Translations under genes and position numbers: made by a program
Shown: one piece after another, positions 22,420-34,210 of the stretch
Numbering within the stretch: the first letter of the stretch is position 1
Layout of the letters: every line of letters starts with the position of its first letter
Assembly (NCBI GenBank): GCA_029865845.1
Contig: JARXAM010000052.1
Location: forward strand, 1 to 47,790
Source of the DNA: Rhodoferax sp.
GTDB lineage: Bacteria; Pseudomonadota; Gammaproteobacteria; Burkholderiales; Burkholderiaceae_C
Direction: 5' to 3'
Length of the DNA stretch: 47,790 bases
The notes under the pieces: generated by a model
Databases searched by the model: none
Told to the model about the DNA's origin: nothing
Seen by the model: only the letters and a program-made list of their open reading frames with translations

Positions 22420-25400
22420 CTAAACGTGGCCCTGCAAAGCCGTAATGCGATGGCGAAGCGCCCCCACCAACAGGTCGACCTCTGCCAACAGCGAGGCCAC
22501 CAATTGCGCAGCCCCCTCGCCATTGCCGTGGGTGGCATAGGTCTCTAAACGGCGGGCCAGGGTTACGGCGGGCTGCGCCCCCATCAGGGCGAACATCGAC
22601 CGCAGCCCGTGGCTTTGGAACAAAAGCCCTGGATAGTCCGCTTGCGCCAGCAGGGCTTGCATGCGCGTGCGTTCCCGCGGCCACCGTTCCACAAAATTGG
22701 GCGCCACGATATCCACCATCTCGCCATCCGCATCACGGAGTGCGGCGGCATAGTTGAACGGACCGCTGGGCAGCGCCACAGCGACGGTGGTGGACAGTTC
22801 ACCCAGCAAACCCATTGGCGAAGCCGGCTTGCCTGCCACGGCCAGGTGGCTGATTTTGAGCTGCAACTCTGCCGACTGGATGGGCTTGGCGATGTGCTCA
22901 TCCATGCCCGCCTCCAGGCAGCGATCCCGGTCAGCGGCCATGGCGTTGGCGGTCATGGCGATGATGGGAGTGCGGCGTCCGCGTTCGTGGGCGCGAATGT
23001 GACGCGTGGCCTCCAGGCCGTCCATCACGGGCATCATCATGTCCATCAGCACCAGGTCGAAGTGGCCGCGCGCCATCTTTTGTATGGCGATGCGGCCGTG
23101 GCGTGCGACCGTGACATGGTGCCCCCAACGCTGCAACAGCGTGAGTGCCAGTTTTTGATTGATGAGGTGGTCTTCCACCAGCAAGATGCGCAGGCCTGCG
23201 GGGCTACCCTGCGCGCGCGGCTGAGCCACCCGCGGCTGCTGGGCGCCGGTGGGGCTGCCCAGCACGCGCAACACCGTGTCCTTGAGTTCGTGAGCGGTGA
23301 AGGGCTTGGACAAGCTGGCATGGATGCCATCCCCCGCCCGCCCCGCAGTGGCGTCGCGCTTGGTGCCGGGGCGGACCATCAAGACCACGGGAACTGCACG
23401 GCCACCCAGCGCACCGGCCAGGCATGTGGTGGGGTCGCGTCCGTCCAGGTCGGGCATGTGGGCGTCCAGCAAGACCATATCGCACCGGGGGCGCGAGTGG
23501 TCGGGTGCAGCACCACGCAGCCAGGCATGGGCCGCATCTACCGAGCTAACCGCGCTGGCCTGTGCGCCCCACGCGTGCAGGGTGCTGCAAATGACCTGGC
23601 GGTGCAGTGGGTGGTCATCTACCACCAACACATGCAGCGCAGCAAACGATGGCAGCGGGACCTCAGGCGCGACGGCGTGGGGATCGGCTTGCAGCATCGC
23701 TGTAAAGCGGAACACGCTGCCTTGGCCCGGCACGCTGTCCACGGCAATGCGCCCCCCCATGCCCTCGACCAGGCGGGCGCTGATCGTGAGCCCGAGGCCC
23801 GTGCCCCCGTAGTGACGGGTGGTGGAACCATCTTCCTGGGAAAACGGATCAAAAATCACCGCCATCTTGGAGGCAGGTATCCCCCGTCCGGTGTCATGAA
23901 TGGCGCACTGCAATTCGACCTGCCCCTGCGGACCACATTGGTGCCTTACCCGCAATACCACTTCGCCTTGGCGGGTGAACTTGATGGCGTTGCCCAACAG
24001 GTTGACCAGCACCTGGCGCAGTCGGCCGGGGTCTCCAATCAGTGCGTCCGGCACATCCGGCGGCACATCGCAGACCAACTCGAGGCCCTTTGCGTCTGCC
24101 TGCAAGGTTACGGCATGCAGGGCTTCTCGCAGGGTGTGCGTCAGGCTGAATGCAATGGACTCGATGCCGAGCTTGCCAGCTTCTATTTTCGAAAAATCCA
24201 AGATATCGTTGATGACCCGCAGCAAGGCCTCGGACGATGTTTTGACCATGGACAAATGTTCCCGTTGCTGGGCGTCCAGCGGACTGTCCATCAACAACTC
24301 GGTCATGCCCATCACGCCGTTCATGGGCGTGCGAATTTCGTGGCTCATGGTGGCGAGAAAGTGGGACTTGGCCCGGTTGGCCTCCTCGGCCACCTCTTTG
24401 GCCTTTTGAAGCTCATCCGAGATGTAACGGGCCTGTGTCACATCGGTGAGATAGCCATTCCATACCCAGTTGCCCTGGGCATTTCGTTGGGGCTGCGACT
24501 CGCCCCGCACCCACAACATTTCCATGGTTTGGATGTTGAACACGCGAAACTCCATAGCCCACGGCCCGGTGGTGGCCAGTGCGTGCAGCAATGACCGGGC
24601 CACCTGTTTGCGGTCCTTGGGGTGCACCCGGCGCAAAAAGGCAGACGCGCTCGCCGCCAGTTCTTCGGTGTTCACGCCCAACAAGGTCTGGGCCGCGTGG
24701 CTGATAAACGTGATTTGAAAATGCCCTTCGGCCGTCAATCGGTACTGGAACACGGCCACCGGGATGTGCCAGGTCACCTCGCGAAGGCGCTCATCTGCCT
24801 CCTTGACGCGCGTCAGGTCTTGCCAAATGCCGGTAAACAGGGTTTCGCCACTGGGGGTGTAGCCAGGCTCGGGGTTCATGTCTGCCCGTATCCAGCGAAT
24901 CGTGCCGTCGGGCAATGCAATGCGGAATTCCCCACTCCACTCCTGGTGCCGCTGGGCCGCGATGCCCATCGCCTCGTACACCATGGCGCGGTCTTCTTCC
25001 ACTACCTGCTGGAGGGCCAAGGTAGGGGTATGCAGCAGGGCATCCACCGCCAATGCACGCACCTCTTGCACCCGCTCACTCACAAAGGTGTAGCGGTGGC
25101 TCTGGGGACCAATTTGCACCTGGAAGATCGCACCTGGCACGGTGTTGGTGATGTGGCGCAAGCGTGCCTGCGCCGCGAGCAGGATGACTTCCATGCGCTT
25201 GCGCGACGAGATATCGGTGCACGCAGCAACGTATTGGCACGGATGGCCCGCAGCGTCTTTGAGTGGAACAATGGTGGCGTCCACCCAGTACAAGTGACCG
25301 TCTTTGGAGCGGTTGCATATCTCGCCACGCCACACTTTTCCAGCCGCAATTTCGACCCACAAATGCCGAAAATGGGCTGCGCCCTGCACGCCGGCATTGA

Positions 25401-25860
25401 TCAGGCGATGGTTCTTCCCCAGCCATTCGCTGCGGGTGTAGCCTGTGGTGTGGCAGAACTTGTCGTTCACATAAAGGATGTCGCCCGCCGTATTGGTCAT
25501 GCTGACCATGGCATGCTGGTCCCAGCCTTGCTGCAAATGGGTGAGTTCGCGCAAGGCGGACCGCATCGCCTGATGAGGGTCACCCGCGTGCGTCTCGTTG
25601 CGGGTGCTAGACAGCGCGTTGTCGAGCACAGGGCCGTGCATGGTGGCGTGCAGGCTGCGGTCCACCCATGCGGCCACGCCGCGCAGTGCGTGTGCTGCGG
25701 CCGCTGACACGTCTGCCCGCTCTGCCAATGCCAACCACTCGGGCAGCACCGCCTGCCAATCTGTACCTTCGAGCCCGAGGTACTCGCCAAATGGGCTGTG
25801 CAGCAAGTTTTTGGAGCCGTCCATCGCCGCGCCAGTCATCGAAACTTCAATAGGTTGCAT
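22420..25860 (-). CDS. Hybrid sensor histidine kinase with three PAS, two receivers and HPt
   Basis: 1146 aa, apparently cytoplasmic (no clear signal or transmembrane pair). Order: three PAS/PAC modules (about 105-230, 235-355, 358-475), HisKA with MSHEIRTPMNG (about 500), HATPase with NLLGNAIKF, DTGRGIP and GGTGLGLTIS, receiver 1 (about 745-870), receiver 2 (about 890-1010, LVLMDMMMPVMDG) and a C-terminal HPt region with SHGLRSMFALMGA. Receiver 1 has DD, Asp (LLDAHMPDLDG) and Lys but seems to lack the Thr/Ser switch residue (VVLMVRPGT). A phosphorelay to the downstream HD-GYP regulator is inferred. The 277 bases upstream to the next gene are AT-rich near 25,920-26,000 and likely hold the promoter. 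Confidence 0.93.
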   Translation of the reverse strand: MQPIEVSMTGAAMDGSKNLLHSPFGEYLGLEGTDWQAVLPEWLALAERADVSAAAAHALRGVAAWVDRSLHATMHGPVLDNALSSTRNETHAGDPHQAMRSALRELTHLQQGWDQHAMVSMTNTAGDILYVNDKFCHTTGYTRSEWLGKNHRLINAGVQGAAHFRHLWVEIAAGKVWRGEICNRSKDGHLYWVDATIVPLKDAAGHPCQYVAACTDISSRKRMEVILLAAQARLRHITNTVPGAIFQVQIGPQSHRYTFVSERVQEVRALAVDALLHTPTLALQQVVEEDRAMVYEAMGIAAQRHQEWSGEFRIALPDGTIRWIRADMNPEPGYTPSGETLFTGIWQDLTRVKEADERLREVTWHIPVAVFQYRLTAEGHFQITFISHAAQTLLGVNTEELAASASAFLRRVHPKDRKQVARSLLHALATTGPWAMEFRVFNIQTMEMLWVRGESQPQRNAQGNWVWNGYLTDVTQARYISDELQKAKEVAEEANRAKSHFLATMSHEIRTPMNGVMGMTELLMDSPLDAQQREHLSMVKTSSEALLRVINDILDFSKIEAGKLGIESIAFSLTHTLREALHAVTLQADAKGLELVCDVPPDVPDALIGDPGRLRQVLVNLLGNAIKFTRQGEVVLRVRHQCGPQGQVELQCAIHDTGRGIPASKMAVIFDPFSQEDGSTTRHYGGTGLGLTISARLVEGMGGRIAVDSVPGQGSVFRFTAMLQADPHAVAPEVPLPSFAALHVLVVDDHPLHRQVICSTLHAWGAQASAVSSVDAAHAWLRGAAPDHSRPRCDMVLLDAHMPDLDGRDPTTCLAGALGGRAVPVVLMVRPGTKRDATAGRAGDGIHASLSKPFTAHELKDTVLRVLGSPTGAQQPRVAQPRAQGSPAGLRILLVEDHLINQKLALTLLQRWGHHVTVARHGRIAIQKMARGHFDLVLMDMMMPVMDGLEATRHIRAHERGRRTPIIAMTANAMAADRDRCLEAGMDEHIAKPIQSAELQLKISHLAVAGKPASPMGLLGELSTTVAVALPSGPFNYAAALRDADGEMVDIVAPNFVERWPRERTRMQALLAQADYPGLLFQSHGLRSMFALMGAQPAVTLARRLETYATHGNGEGAAQLVASLLAEVDLLVGALRHRITALQGHV

Positions 25861-26137
25861 GCGCCTGCCTCAACGATGAAATGTGCCACCCGGCCTGCGA
25901 CACGCTCTGCCGCAGGCTCTTGTCAAAAATCTCATTTATTTTGTAGTTAACAATTTAACTATATTTTATAGAAGTTTGATCCAATCGTGCAAGTGGTTTA
26001 TTTTGCGTTCAACGTGCATCAATTCAACGAGTGTGGGGAGCATGCCGTGCGCTACGGTGCGGTGCAGACCGGGGTCTAGCATCGTGCCCCCAGAGGGAGG
26101 CCGAGACCCGCAAGGCCCGCGAGGGACAGTGGCCCCG

Positions 26138-26923
26138 TCAGAAAACAGGAGGTCGCTTGGACAGAAATGCGTGAATGCCCTCGCGGTGCTCGGCTGAGTC
26201 CGCATAGGCATAGTGGGCAGCAGCGTCGTGCACCGGGGAGCGCGGGCCAGGATCGGTGCATGCCCGCAGCGTTTGTTTGTTGTGGCGGGCTGCGTGCGGC
26301 GCCAATTGCAGGATGCGCCGTATGACGCCCTCATAGACGACCGCAAACTCCGCGCTGGTGCTCACATGGGTTAGAAATCCCCTGTGCAACAGGGCTGGCG
26401 CATCGAACACTGCAGCGGCAAGTAGCATGGCCCTGGCAACGCTAGCCCCTGCCACCTGACTGATGAGGGCAGCCTCACGCGGTGCGATGGGAAACCCCAG
26501 CAGGCCAATAGGCGCACCAAAACGAGCGCTGTCAGTCGCGATCCGAATGTCGCAACAACTGGCCAGCTCCATGCCCGCGCCCATGCAGTGGCCTTCGATC
26601 AAGGCCACAACCGGAACATCACAGTCCAGAATCGCCCGCAAAGCCCCCCAGACGACCTCCTCATGAAACGCGCGGAGTTGGGCGGGATCAAAACGGAAGC
26701 TTGGGTATTCAGAGATATCGCCGCCAGCGCAAAACTGTCCCTGTGCGCCCCGCAGCACCACGCAACGCAGCGAGGGGTCTTGGTGGGCGGCAACAAACGC
26801 GGCCTCTAGCGCAGCCCACATGCTGCGCGACATGGCATTGCGCTTTTCCGGGTGCGACAAGCACACCTCACGCACTCCCGGCAGGCCATAGGCATCGTGC
26901 CGAATGACGACCGTACCCTTCAT
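26138..26923 (-). CDS. Enoyl-CoA hydratase/isomerase-family protein, atypical active site
   Basis: 261 aa crotonase fold. Oxyanion-hole motifs are CAGGDISEY and GHCMGAGMELA. The Glu equivalent to Glu144 of rat enoyl-CoA hydratase is present in GAGMELASCCD, but the position of Glu164 (FGQPE in the rat enzyme) reads FGAPIGLLG, so the second catalytic Glu is replaced by Ile. A classical hydratase is therefore doubtful; an isomerase, thioesterase or other CoA-ester enzyme is possible. ATG 26923 (MKGTVVIRHD) has AAGG a few bases upstream. It is followed on the same strand from lgt by a 37-base gap. Confidence 0.8.
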   Translation of the reverse strand: MKGTVVIRHDAYGLPGVREVCLSHPEKRNAMSRSMWAALEAAFVAAHQDPSLRCVVLRGAQGQFCAGGDISEYPSFRFDPAQLRAFHEEVVWGALRAILDCDVPVVALIEGHCMGAGMELASCCDIRIATDSARFGAPIGLLGFPIAPREAALISQVAGASVARAMLLAAAVFDAPALLHRGFLTHVSTSAEFAVVYEGVIRRILQLAPHAARHNKQTLRACTDPGPRSPVHDAAAHYAYADSAEHREGIHAFLSKRPPVF

Positions 26924-26960
26924 CACCTTGCCCCGTATGCCTTGCAAATGCGTGGGGGTA

Positions 26961-27767
26961 TCAACGCCCGCGACGCTCGGCCCACAACCACAACGCAACG
27001 CCCGCCAGGAACATCGGCACGCACAGCCATTGCCCCATGCTCATCCCCAAGCCCAGCAGGCCGAGGTGGGCGTCGGGCTCTCTGAAAAATTCTGCAATAA
27101 ACCGGAAGCTGGCGTATCCCACCAGGAATGCGCTGGCCACCTGCCCTTGCTTGCGGGGGGTGCGGGCGTACCACCATAGCAGTACGAACAAAAGCACTCC
27201 CTCCAACAGAAACTGGTAAATCTGCGAGGGGTGACGCGGCGCATCGCCAGCCCCCCTGAACACCATAGCCCAAGGCAACGCGGGGTCTGCCAGCCGTCCC
27301 CACAGCTCACCGTTAATGAAATTGCCTACCCGCCCGCTGGCCAATCCGGTGGGCACGCACGGGGCGACAAAATCAGCCACTTCCCAAAATGGCTTCTTGC
27401 GGCTGACGGCAAACCACACCATGGCAGCAATCACACCCAACATGCCACCGTGAAAGCTCATTCCGCCCTGCCAGACGAAGAACACCTCCAAGGGGTGTGC
27501 TAGGTAGTACAGGGGTTTGTAAAACAGGCAGTAGCCAATACGGCCGCCCAGCACAACGCCTATGACGCCCAAAAAAAGAATGTCCTCGACCTCTTTATAG
27601 CCCCAAGCGCCCGCACCCAGACGCCCGGCATAAGGGGCATGCCGCAAACGCCTGGAGCCGAGATACAGAAAGAGGCCAAATGCAAGCAGGTAAGTTATGC
27701 CGTACCAGTGCACGGCCACCGGCCCGAGTTGCAGCGCGACGGGATCAATCGAAGGATGATTCAACAT
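26961..27767 (-). CDS. lgt: Prolipoprotein diacylglyceryl transferase
   Basis: 268 aa integral membrane enzyme that moves a diacylglyceryl group from phosphatidylglycerol to the lipobox Cys of prolipoproteins. The Lgt signature [14 protein letters not shown] is present, as are SFHGGMLG and a C-terminal [13 protein letters not shown] with the essential His/Arg region. Seven hydrophobic segments fit the family. It lies downstream of ilvD with a 51-base gap on the same strand. Confidence 0.96.
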   Translation of the reverse strand: MLNHPSIDPVALQLGPVAVHWYGITYLLAFGLFLYLGSRRLRHAPYAGRLGAGAWGYKEVEDILFLGVIGVVLGGRIGYCLFYKPLYYLAHPLEVFFVWQGGMSFHGGMLGVIAAMVWFAVSRKKPFWEVADFVAPCVPTGLASGRVGNFINGELWGRLADPALPWAMVFRGAGDAPRHPSQIYQFLLEGVLLFVLLWWYARTPRKQGQVASAFLVGYASFRFIAEFFREPDAHLGLLGLGMSMGQWLCVPMFLAGVALWLWAERRGR

Positions 27768-27818
27768 AGGGGCCAGTCATGGGCCGCACCCTGTGCAGGC
27801 CAAGGGTTTCAGAAAAAA

Positions 27819-29675
27819 TCAGTCCAGCAGGGACAAGTCACGCACCGCACCCTTGTCAGCCGACATCACCAGTTTGGCGTAGGCCTTGAGCGCAGCTGAC
27901 ACTTTGCGGGGACGGGCTTGGGCTGGCTTCCAGCCCAGCTTGTCCTGCTCGAGCCGGCGCGCGGCCAACTCTTCGTCCGACACCAACACGTTGATGGAAC
28001 GGTTGGGGATATCGATGCGGATGCGGTCACCATTGCGAACCAAACCGATGGCACCGCCCGCAGCGGCCTCTGGCGAGGCATGACCAATGGACAGCCCCGA
28101 GGTGCCGCCCGAGAAGCGGCCATCGGTCAGCAAGGCGCAAGCTTTGCCCAAGCCCTTGGACTTGATGTAGCTGGTGGGATAGAGCATCTCCTGCATGCCA
28201 GGGCCGCCCTTGGGGCCTTCGTAACGCACGATGACCACGTCACCCGCCACCACCTTGTCTGCCAAGATGTTGGCCACTGCTTCGTCCTGCGACTCCACCA
28301 CGTGAGCGGGGCCTTCAAACACCAGCAAGCTGTCGTCCACACCGGCGGTTTTGACCACACAACCGTTGAGCGCGATGTTGCCAACCAGCACGGCCAGGCC
28401 GCCTTCTTTGCTGAAGGCGTGCTCGAACGAGCGGATGCACCCTTCAGCGCGGTCACTGTCGAGGCTGGGCCAACGAGCAGCCTGGCTGAACGCCACCTGC
28501 GTGGGGATGCCACCGGGGCCTGCCATGTAAAAAGTTTTGACGGCATCGGAGGGGTTGCGGGCAATGTCCCACTGATCCAGCGCATGCTTCATGGTCTTGC
28601 TGTGCACGGTGGGCACATCGGTGTGCAAGCGGCCTGCACGGTCCAACTCACCCAAAATGCCCATGATGCCGCCAGCGCGGTGCACATCTTCAATGTGGTA
28701 CTTGTTGGTGTTGGGGGCCACCTTGCACAACTGCGGCACGATCTTGGACATGCGGTCGATGTCGGCCATGGTGAAGTCGATTTCTGCCTCCTGAGCAATG
28801 GCCAGAATGTGCAGGATGGTGTTGGTGGAGCCACCCATCGCAATATCCAGCGCAATCGCGTTTTCAAACGCCTTAAAGCCCATGGAGCGCGGCAAGATGC
28901 TGCTGTCTTCCTCTTCGTAGTAGCGTTTGCACAGCTCTACCGCCAAGTGGCCTGCACGCTTAAACAATTGCTCACGGTCGGCATGGGTGGCCAATACGGT
29001 GCCGTTGCCGGGCAAGGACAAGCCCAGGGCTTCGGTGAGGCAGTTCATCGAGTTGGCGGTGAACATGCCGGAGCACGAACCGCAAGTAGGGCACGCGGAG
29101 CGTTCGACCTCGGCAACGTCTGCGTCGCTGACCTTGTCGTCAGCAGCCATCACCATCGCGTCAACCAAATCGAGCTTTTTGAACTCGATCTTCTGAGTGG
29201 TGGGGTTGAGCAGCTTGACCTTGCCCGCTTCCATAGGGCCACCGGAGACAAACACGACGGGAATGTTCAGCCGCATCGCAGCCATGAGCATGCCGGGGGT
29301 GATCTTGTCGCAGTTGGAGATGCACACCATGGCGTCTGCACAGTGGGCATTGACCATGTACTCCACGCTGTCAGCAATAACATCCCGGCTGGGCAACGAG
29401 TACAGCATGCCGTCGTGCCCCATGGCAATGCCGTCGTCCACTGCGATGGTGTTGAACTCTTTGGCAACACCGCCTGCGGCCTCAATTTCGCGTGCGACGA
29501 GTTGACCCAAGTCCTTCAAATGCACATGGCCGGGCACAAACTGCGTAAACGAATTAACCACCGCGATGATGGGCTTGCTGAAGTCTGCGTCCTTCATGCC
29601 GGTGGCGCGCCACAAAGCGCGTGCACCTGCCATGTTGCGGCCAGCAGTAGAAGTCTTGGAACGATAGGCGGGCAT
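27819..29675 (-). CDS. ilvD: Dihydroxy-acid dehydratase
   Basis: 618 aa. Dehydrates 2,3-dihydroxy acids to the 2-keto acids of valine and isoleucine synthesis. Fe-S ligand cysteines are visible in [12 protein letters not shown] and in [17 protein letters not shown], with GRFSGGTSG in the C-terminal part. The length matches the IlvD family. The pathway partners ilvB, ilvN and ilvC are elsewhere in the window (41,435-44,994). It has a shadow frame of 589 aa on the other strand, which is an artefact of GC-rich codon bias. Confidence 0.97.
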   Translation of the reverse strand: MPAYRSKTSTAGRNMAGARALWRATGMKDADFSKPIIAVVNSFTQFVPGHVHLKDLGQLVAREIEAAGGVAKEFNTIAVDDGIAMGHDGMLYSLPSRDVIADSVEYMVNAHCADAMVCISNCDKITPGMLMAAMRLNIPVVFVSGGPMEAGKVKLLNPTTQKIEFKKLDLVDAMVMAADDKVSDADVAEVERSACPTCGSCSGMFTANSMNCLTEALGLSLPGNGTVLATHADREQLFKRAGHLAVELCKRYYEEEDSSILPRSMGFKAFENAIALDIAMGGSTNTILHILAIAQEAEIDFTMADIDRMSKIVPQLCKVAPNTNKYHIEDVHRAGGIMGILGELDRAGRLHTDVPTVHSKTMKHALDQWDIARNPSDAVKTFYMAGPGGIPTQVAFSQAARWPSLDSDRAEGCIRSFEHAFSKEGGLAVLVGNIALNGCVVKTAGVDDSLLVFEGPAHVVESQDEAVANILADKVVAGDVVIVRYEGPKGGPGMQEMLYPTSYIKSKGLGKACALLTDGRFSGGTSGLSIGHASPEAAAGGAIGLVRNGDRIRIDIPNRSINVLVSDEELAARRLEQDKLGWKPAQARPRKVSAALKAYAKLVMSADKGAVRDLSLLD

Positions 29676-29719
29676 GGTGTGAGATAGAGAAATAGGAAAG
29701 ATGGTGGAAGCGGCGCCGA

Positions 29720-29983
29720 TTATCTACGAGCGGGCGGCTCACGGCGCCGCTTCACCCCCTTTATCCCCATGGCCTCTCGCTGCCGGTCGATGCGGGCCTG
29801 CACGCGCGCTGCTTCGCGCTGCATGGCTTTTCGCTTGGTGTACCCCGTCATGTCTGCCACGGTCCACCATACAAAGGCTAGCGCAAAAGGCGCGAGCACC
29901 TTCAACCAAGACCATGCCGCCACGGGGTCCACGTCCATCACTTTCAGAACGATTAGCAAGATCCCCAGAAGTAAGAAAGCCAT
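29720..29983 (-). CDS. Small Trp-rich membrane protein (TIGR04438-like)
   Basis: 87 aa. [18 protein letters not shown] is a membrane helix; the second hydrophobic part [36 protein letters not shown] is the typical signature of the betaproteobacterial small Trp-rich protein family. The remainder is a basic cytoplasmic tail ([16 protein letters not shown]). Function is not known. It lies upstream of ilvD on the same strand with a 44-base gap, an arrangement common in the order Burkholderiales. Confidence 0.85.
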   Translation of the reverse strand: MAFLLLGILLIVLKVMDVDPVAAWSWLKVLAPFALAFVWWTVADMTGYTKRKAMQREAARVQARIDRQREAMGIKGVKRRREPPARR

Positions 29984-30075
29984 TCAACTTCTCCGATTAT
30001 CAGCACGGCTATCGCCACATGCCGAGTCAAAAACTACAATGCTCAGCTCACTGTTCTCAACGTTGGCAGGAAACC

Positions 30076-30390
30076 ATGAACCGTTTATGTATCCGCATTA
30101 TGTCCACGATGCTACTGGCAGCTGCGCCGCTGGCGTGGGCAGACCCCAAGCTGGCAACTGCAAAGAACTGCATGACATGCCATATGGTGGACAAAAAAGT
30201 ACTCGGCCCCTCCTTCAAGGACATTGCCAGCAAATACAAAGGCGATAAATCAGCCGTGGACCGCCTAGCTATCAAGATCATGAAGGGCGGCAGCGGAGTG
30301 TGGGGCACTGCCTATATGCCTGCCAACGCCCAGGTCAACGAAGCGGAAGCAAAAAAGCTGGCCACATGGGTGTTGTCGCTGAACCAATGA
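30076..30390 (+). CDS. Small periplasmic class I cytochrome c (c551-like)
   Basis: 104 aa precursor. A Sec signal peptide (residues 1-22, ending LAWA) is followed by CMTCH (32-36) binding one haem, and YMPANAQ supplies the methionine ligand. Size and motifs resemble cytochrome c551/c552, soluble carriers that feed oxidases or nitrite reductase. ATG 30076 has AGGA upstream. It is divergent from the Trp-rich gene and ends at a strong terminator. A role as donor to the cbb3 oxidase is possible. Confidence 0.9.
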   Translation: MNRLCIRIMSTMLLAAAPLAWADPKLATAKNCMTCHMVDKKVLGPSFKDIASKYKGDKSAVDRLAIKIMKGGSGVWGTAYMPANAQVNEAEAKKLATWVLSLNQ

Positions 30391-30410
30391 TCGACCGATG
30401 TCAATAAAAA

Positions 30411-30436
30411 AGCCGCTGTGAACAGCGGCTTTTTTT
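30411..30436. terminator. Bidirectional terminator between cytochrome c and acs
   Basis: AGCCGCTG (30411-30418) pairs with CAGCGGCT (30423-30430) around TGAA, with an A run before and a T run after (to 30436). It can terminate the cytochrome gene on plus and acs on minus. Confidence 0.9.
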
Positions 30437-30479
30437 GTACGTGAGGCAGCCCGAGGCTGGCCACACGCGCTATCGGCCA

Positions 30480-32474
<1,995 letters not shown>

Positions 32475-32643
32475 AGATTGGACTCCTCGAATGTTTTAAA
32501 AACTGCGCGCATGGTCATATCACGCACTTACAAATCACTGACTGTCGGACTCAGCACATGGTCGTCAGAATCACGTACGTCGGTTTGGCTAAACTCACCC
32601 GACCCGCGGTGCCCAGCGCTGCACATCCAACCCATCCACACCC

Positions 32644-34197
32644 ATGAACACTACCATCCGCCAAGAAGACCTGATTGAATCTGTGTCCTCTGCTCTGCAG
32701 TACATCAGCTACTACCACCCCGCCGACTACATCGCCCATTTGGCCCGCGCGTACGAGCGCGAGCAGAGCCCTGCTGCCAAAGACGCGATCGCCCAGATCT
32801 TGACGAACAGCAAAATGAGCGCCACCGGCCACCGGCCCATCTGCCAAGACACTGGCATCGTCAACGTATTCCTCAAAGTAGGCATGGATGTGCGTTGGGA
32901 AGGATTTACCGGAAGTCTGGATGACGCCATCAATGAAGGGGTCCGCCAAGGCTACAACCACCCCGACAACACGCTGCGCGCCTCGGTGGTTGCAGACCCC
33001 GAGTTCCTCCGCAAGAACACCAAAGACAACACCCCCGCAGTGATCTTTACCGAAATTGTTCCTGGCAACACCGTTGAAGTGACGGTAGCAGCCAAGGGCG
33101 GCGGCAGCGAAAACAAAAGCAAGATGATCATGCTCAACCCCGGTGACAGCGTGGTCGACTGGGTTCTGAAAACCGTGCCCACCATGGGTGCAGGCTGGTG
33201 TCCGCCGGGCATGCTGGGCATTGGCATCGGCGGTACTGCGGAGAAGGCGGTGCTGATGGCCAAGGAAAGCCTGATGGACGACCTCGACATGTACGAACTG
33301 CAGGCAAAAGCCAGCAGCGGAGCCACCTTGGACAAGGTCGAAGAACTGCGCCTGGAACTGTTCGAGAAGGTGAATGCACTGGGTATCGGCGCTCAAGGTC
33401 TTGGCGGCCTAACCACCGTGCTGGACGTAAAAATCAAGATGTACCCTACCCACGCCGCCAGCAAGCCCGTGGCCATGATTCCCAACTGCGCGGCGACCCG
33501 CCACGCCCACTTTGTCCTAGACGGCTCGGGCCCGGTGTACATAGACCCGCCGAGCTTGGATCTGTGGCCCAACGTCAACTGGACACCCGACACCCAAAAA
33601 AGCAAACGGGTGGACCTGAACGCCCTGACACCCGCTGAGGTCGCGAGTTGGAAACCAGGCCAAACCCTATTGCTCAACGGCAAGATGCTGACCGGCCGCG
33701 ACGCAGCCCACAAGCGCATCCAAGGCATGCTGGCCAAAGGCGAGAAATTGCCGGTGGACTTTACCAACCGCGTCATTTACTACGTGGGCCCGGTGGACCC
33801 TGTAGCGGGGGAAGCGGTTGGCCCCGCAGGCCCCACCACGGCCACGCGCATGGATGGCTTCACCGAAATGATGCTGGCACAAACCGGCCTGATTGCCATG
33901 GTCGGCAAAGCAGAGCGTGGCCCGGTAGCCATTGAAGCCATCAAGAAGCACCAAAGCGCTTACCTGATGGCCGTGGGCGGTGCGGCTTACCTCGTGTCCA
34001 AAGCAATCAAGCATGCCAAAGTGGTGGGATTTGAAGACTTGGGCATGGAAGCGATTTATGAGTTCGACGTAGTAGACATGCCAGTGACCGTAGCGGTAGA
34101 TGCAGGTGGCACCAGTGCCCATATCACCGGCCCTGCAGAATGGCAGAAAAAAATTGCTACCGGTGAGTTCAAGAACATCCCAGTGACATCCCGCTAA
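32644..34197 (+). CDS. fumA: Class I (Fe-S) fumarate hydratase
   Basis: 517 aa oxygen-sensitive fumarase of the single-chain (FumA/FumB) type. HRPICQDTG, GAGWCPPG and IPNCAATRHAHF contain the three cysteines for the 4Fe-4S cluster. The N-terminal alpha-like and C-terminal beta-like parts are fused, the latter with ATRMDGFTEMML and VVDMPVTVAVDAGGTSAH. It catalyses fumarate to malate in the TCA cycle. murI follows 13 bases downstream, so the two are probably one transcript. Confidence 0.95.
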   Translation: MNTTIRQEDLIESVSSALQYISYYHPADYIAHLARAYEREQSPAAKDAIAQILTNSKMSATGHRPICQDTGIVNVFLKVGMDVRWEGFTGSLDDAINEGVRQGYNHPDNTLRASVVADPEFLRKNTKDNTPAVIFTEIVPGNTVEVTVAAKGGGSENKSKMIMLNPGDSVVDWVLKTVPTMGAGWCPPGMLGIGIGGTAEKAVLMAKESLMDDLDMYELQAKASSGATLDKVEELRLELFEKVNALGIGAQGLGGLTTVLDVKIKMYPTHAASKPVAMIPNCAATRHAHFVLDGSGPVYIDPPSLDLWPNVNWTPDTQKSKRVDLNALTPAEVASWKPGQTLLLNGKMLTGRDAAHKRIQGMLAKGEKLPVDFTNRVIYYVGPVDPVAGEAVGPAGPTTATRMDGFTEMMLAQTGLIAMVGKAERGPVAIEAIKKHQSAYLMAVGGAAYLVSKAIKHAKVVGFEDLGMEAIYEFDVVDMPVTVAVDAGGTSAHITGPAEWQKKIATGEFKNIPVTSR

Positions 34198-34210
34198 CCC
34201 CTTGCCCACC

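Noticed and set aside
25920..26000. FNR-like box TTGATCCAATC in the AT-rich gap upstream of the hybrid kinase
   Set aside because: The spacing between halves is three rather than four bases and the second half is incomplete.
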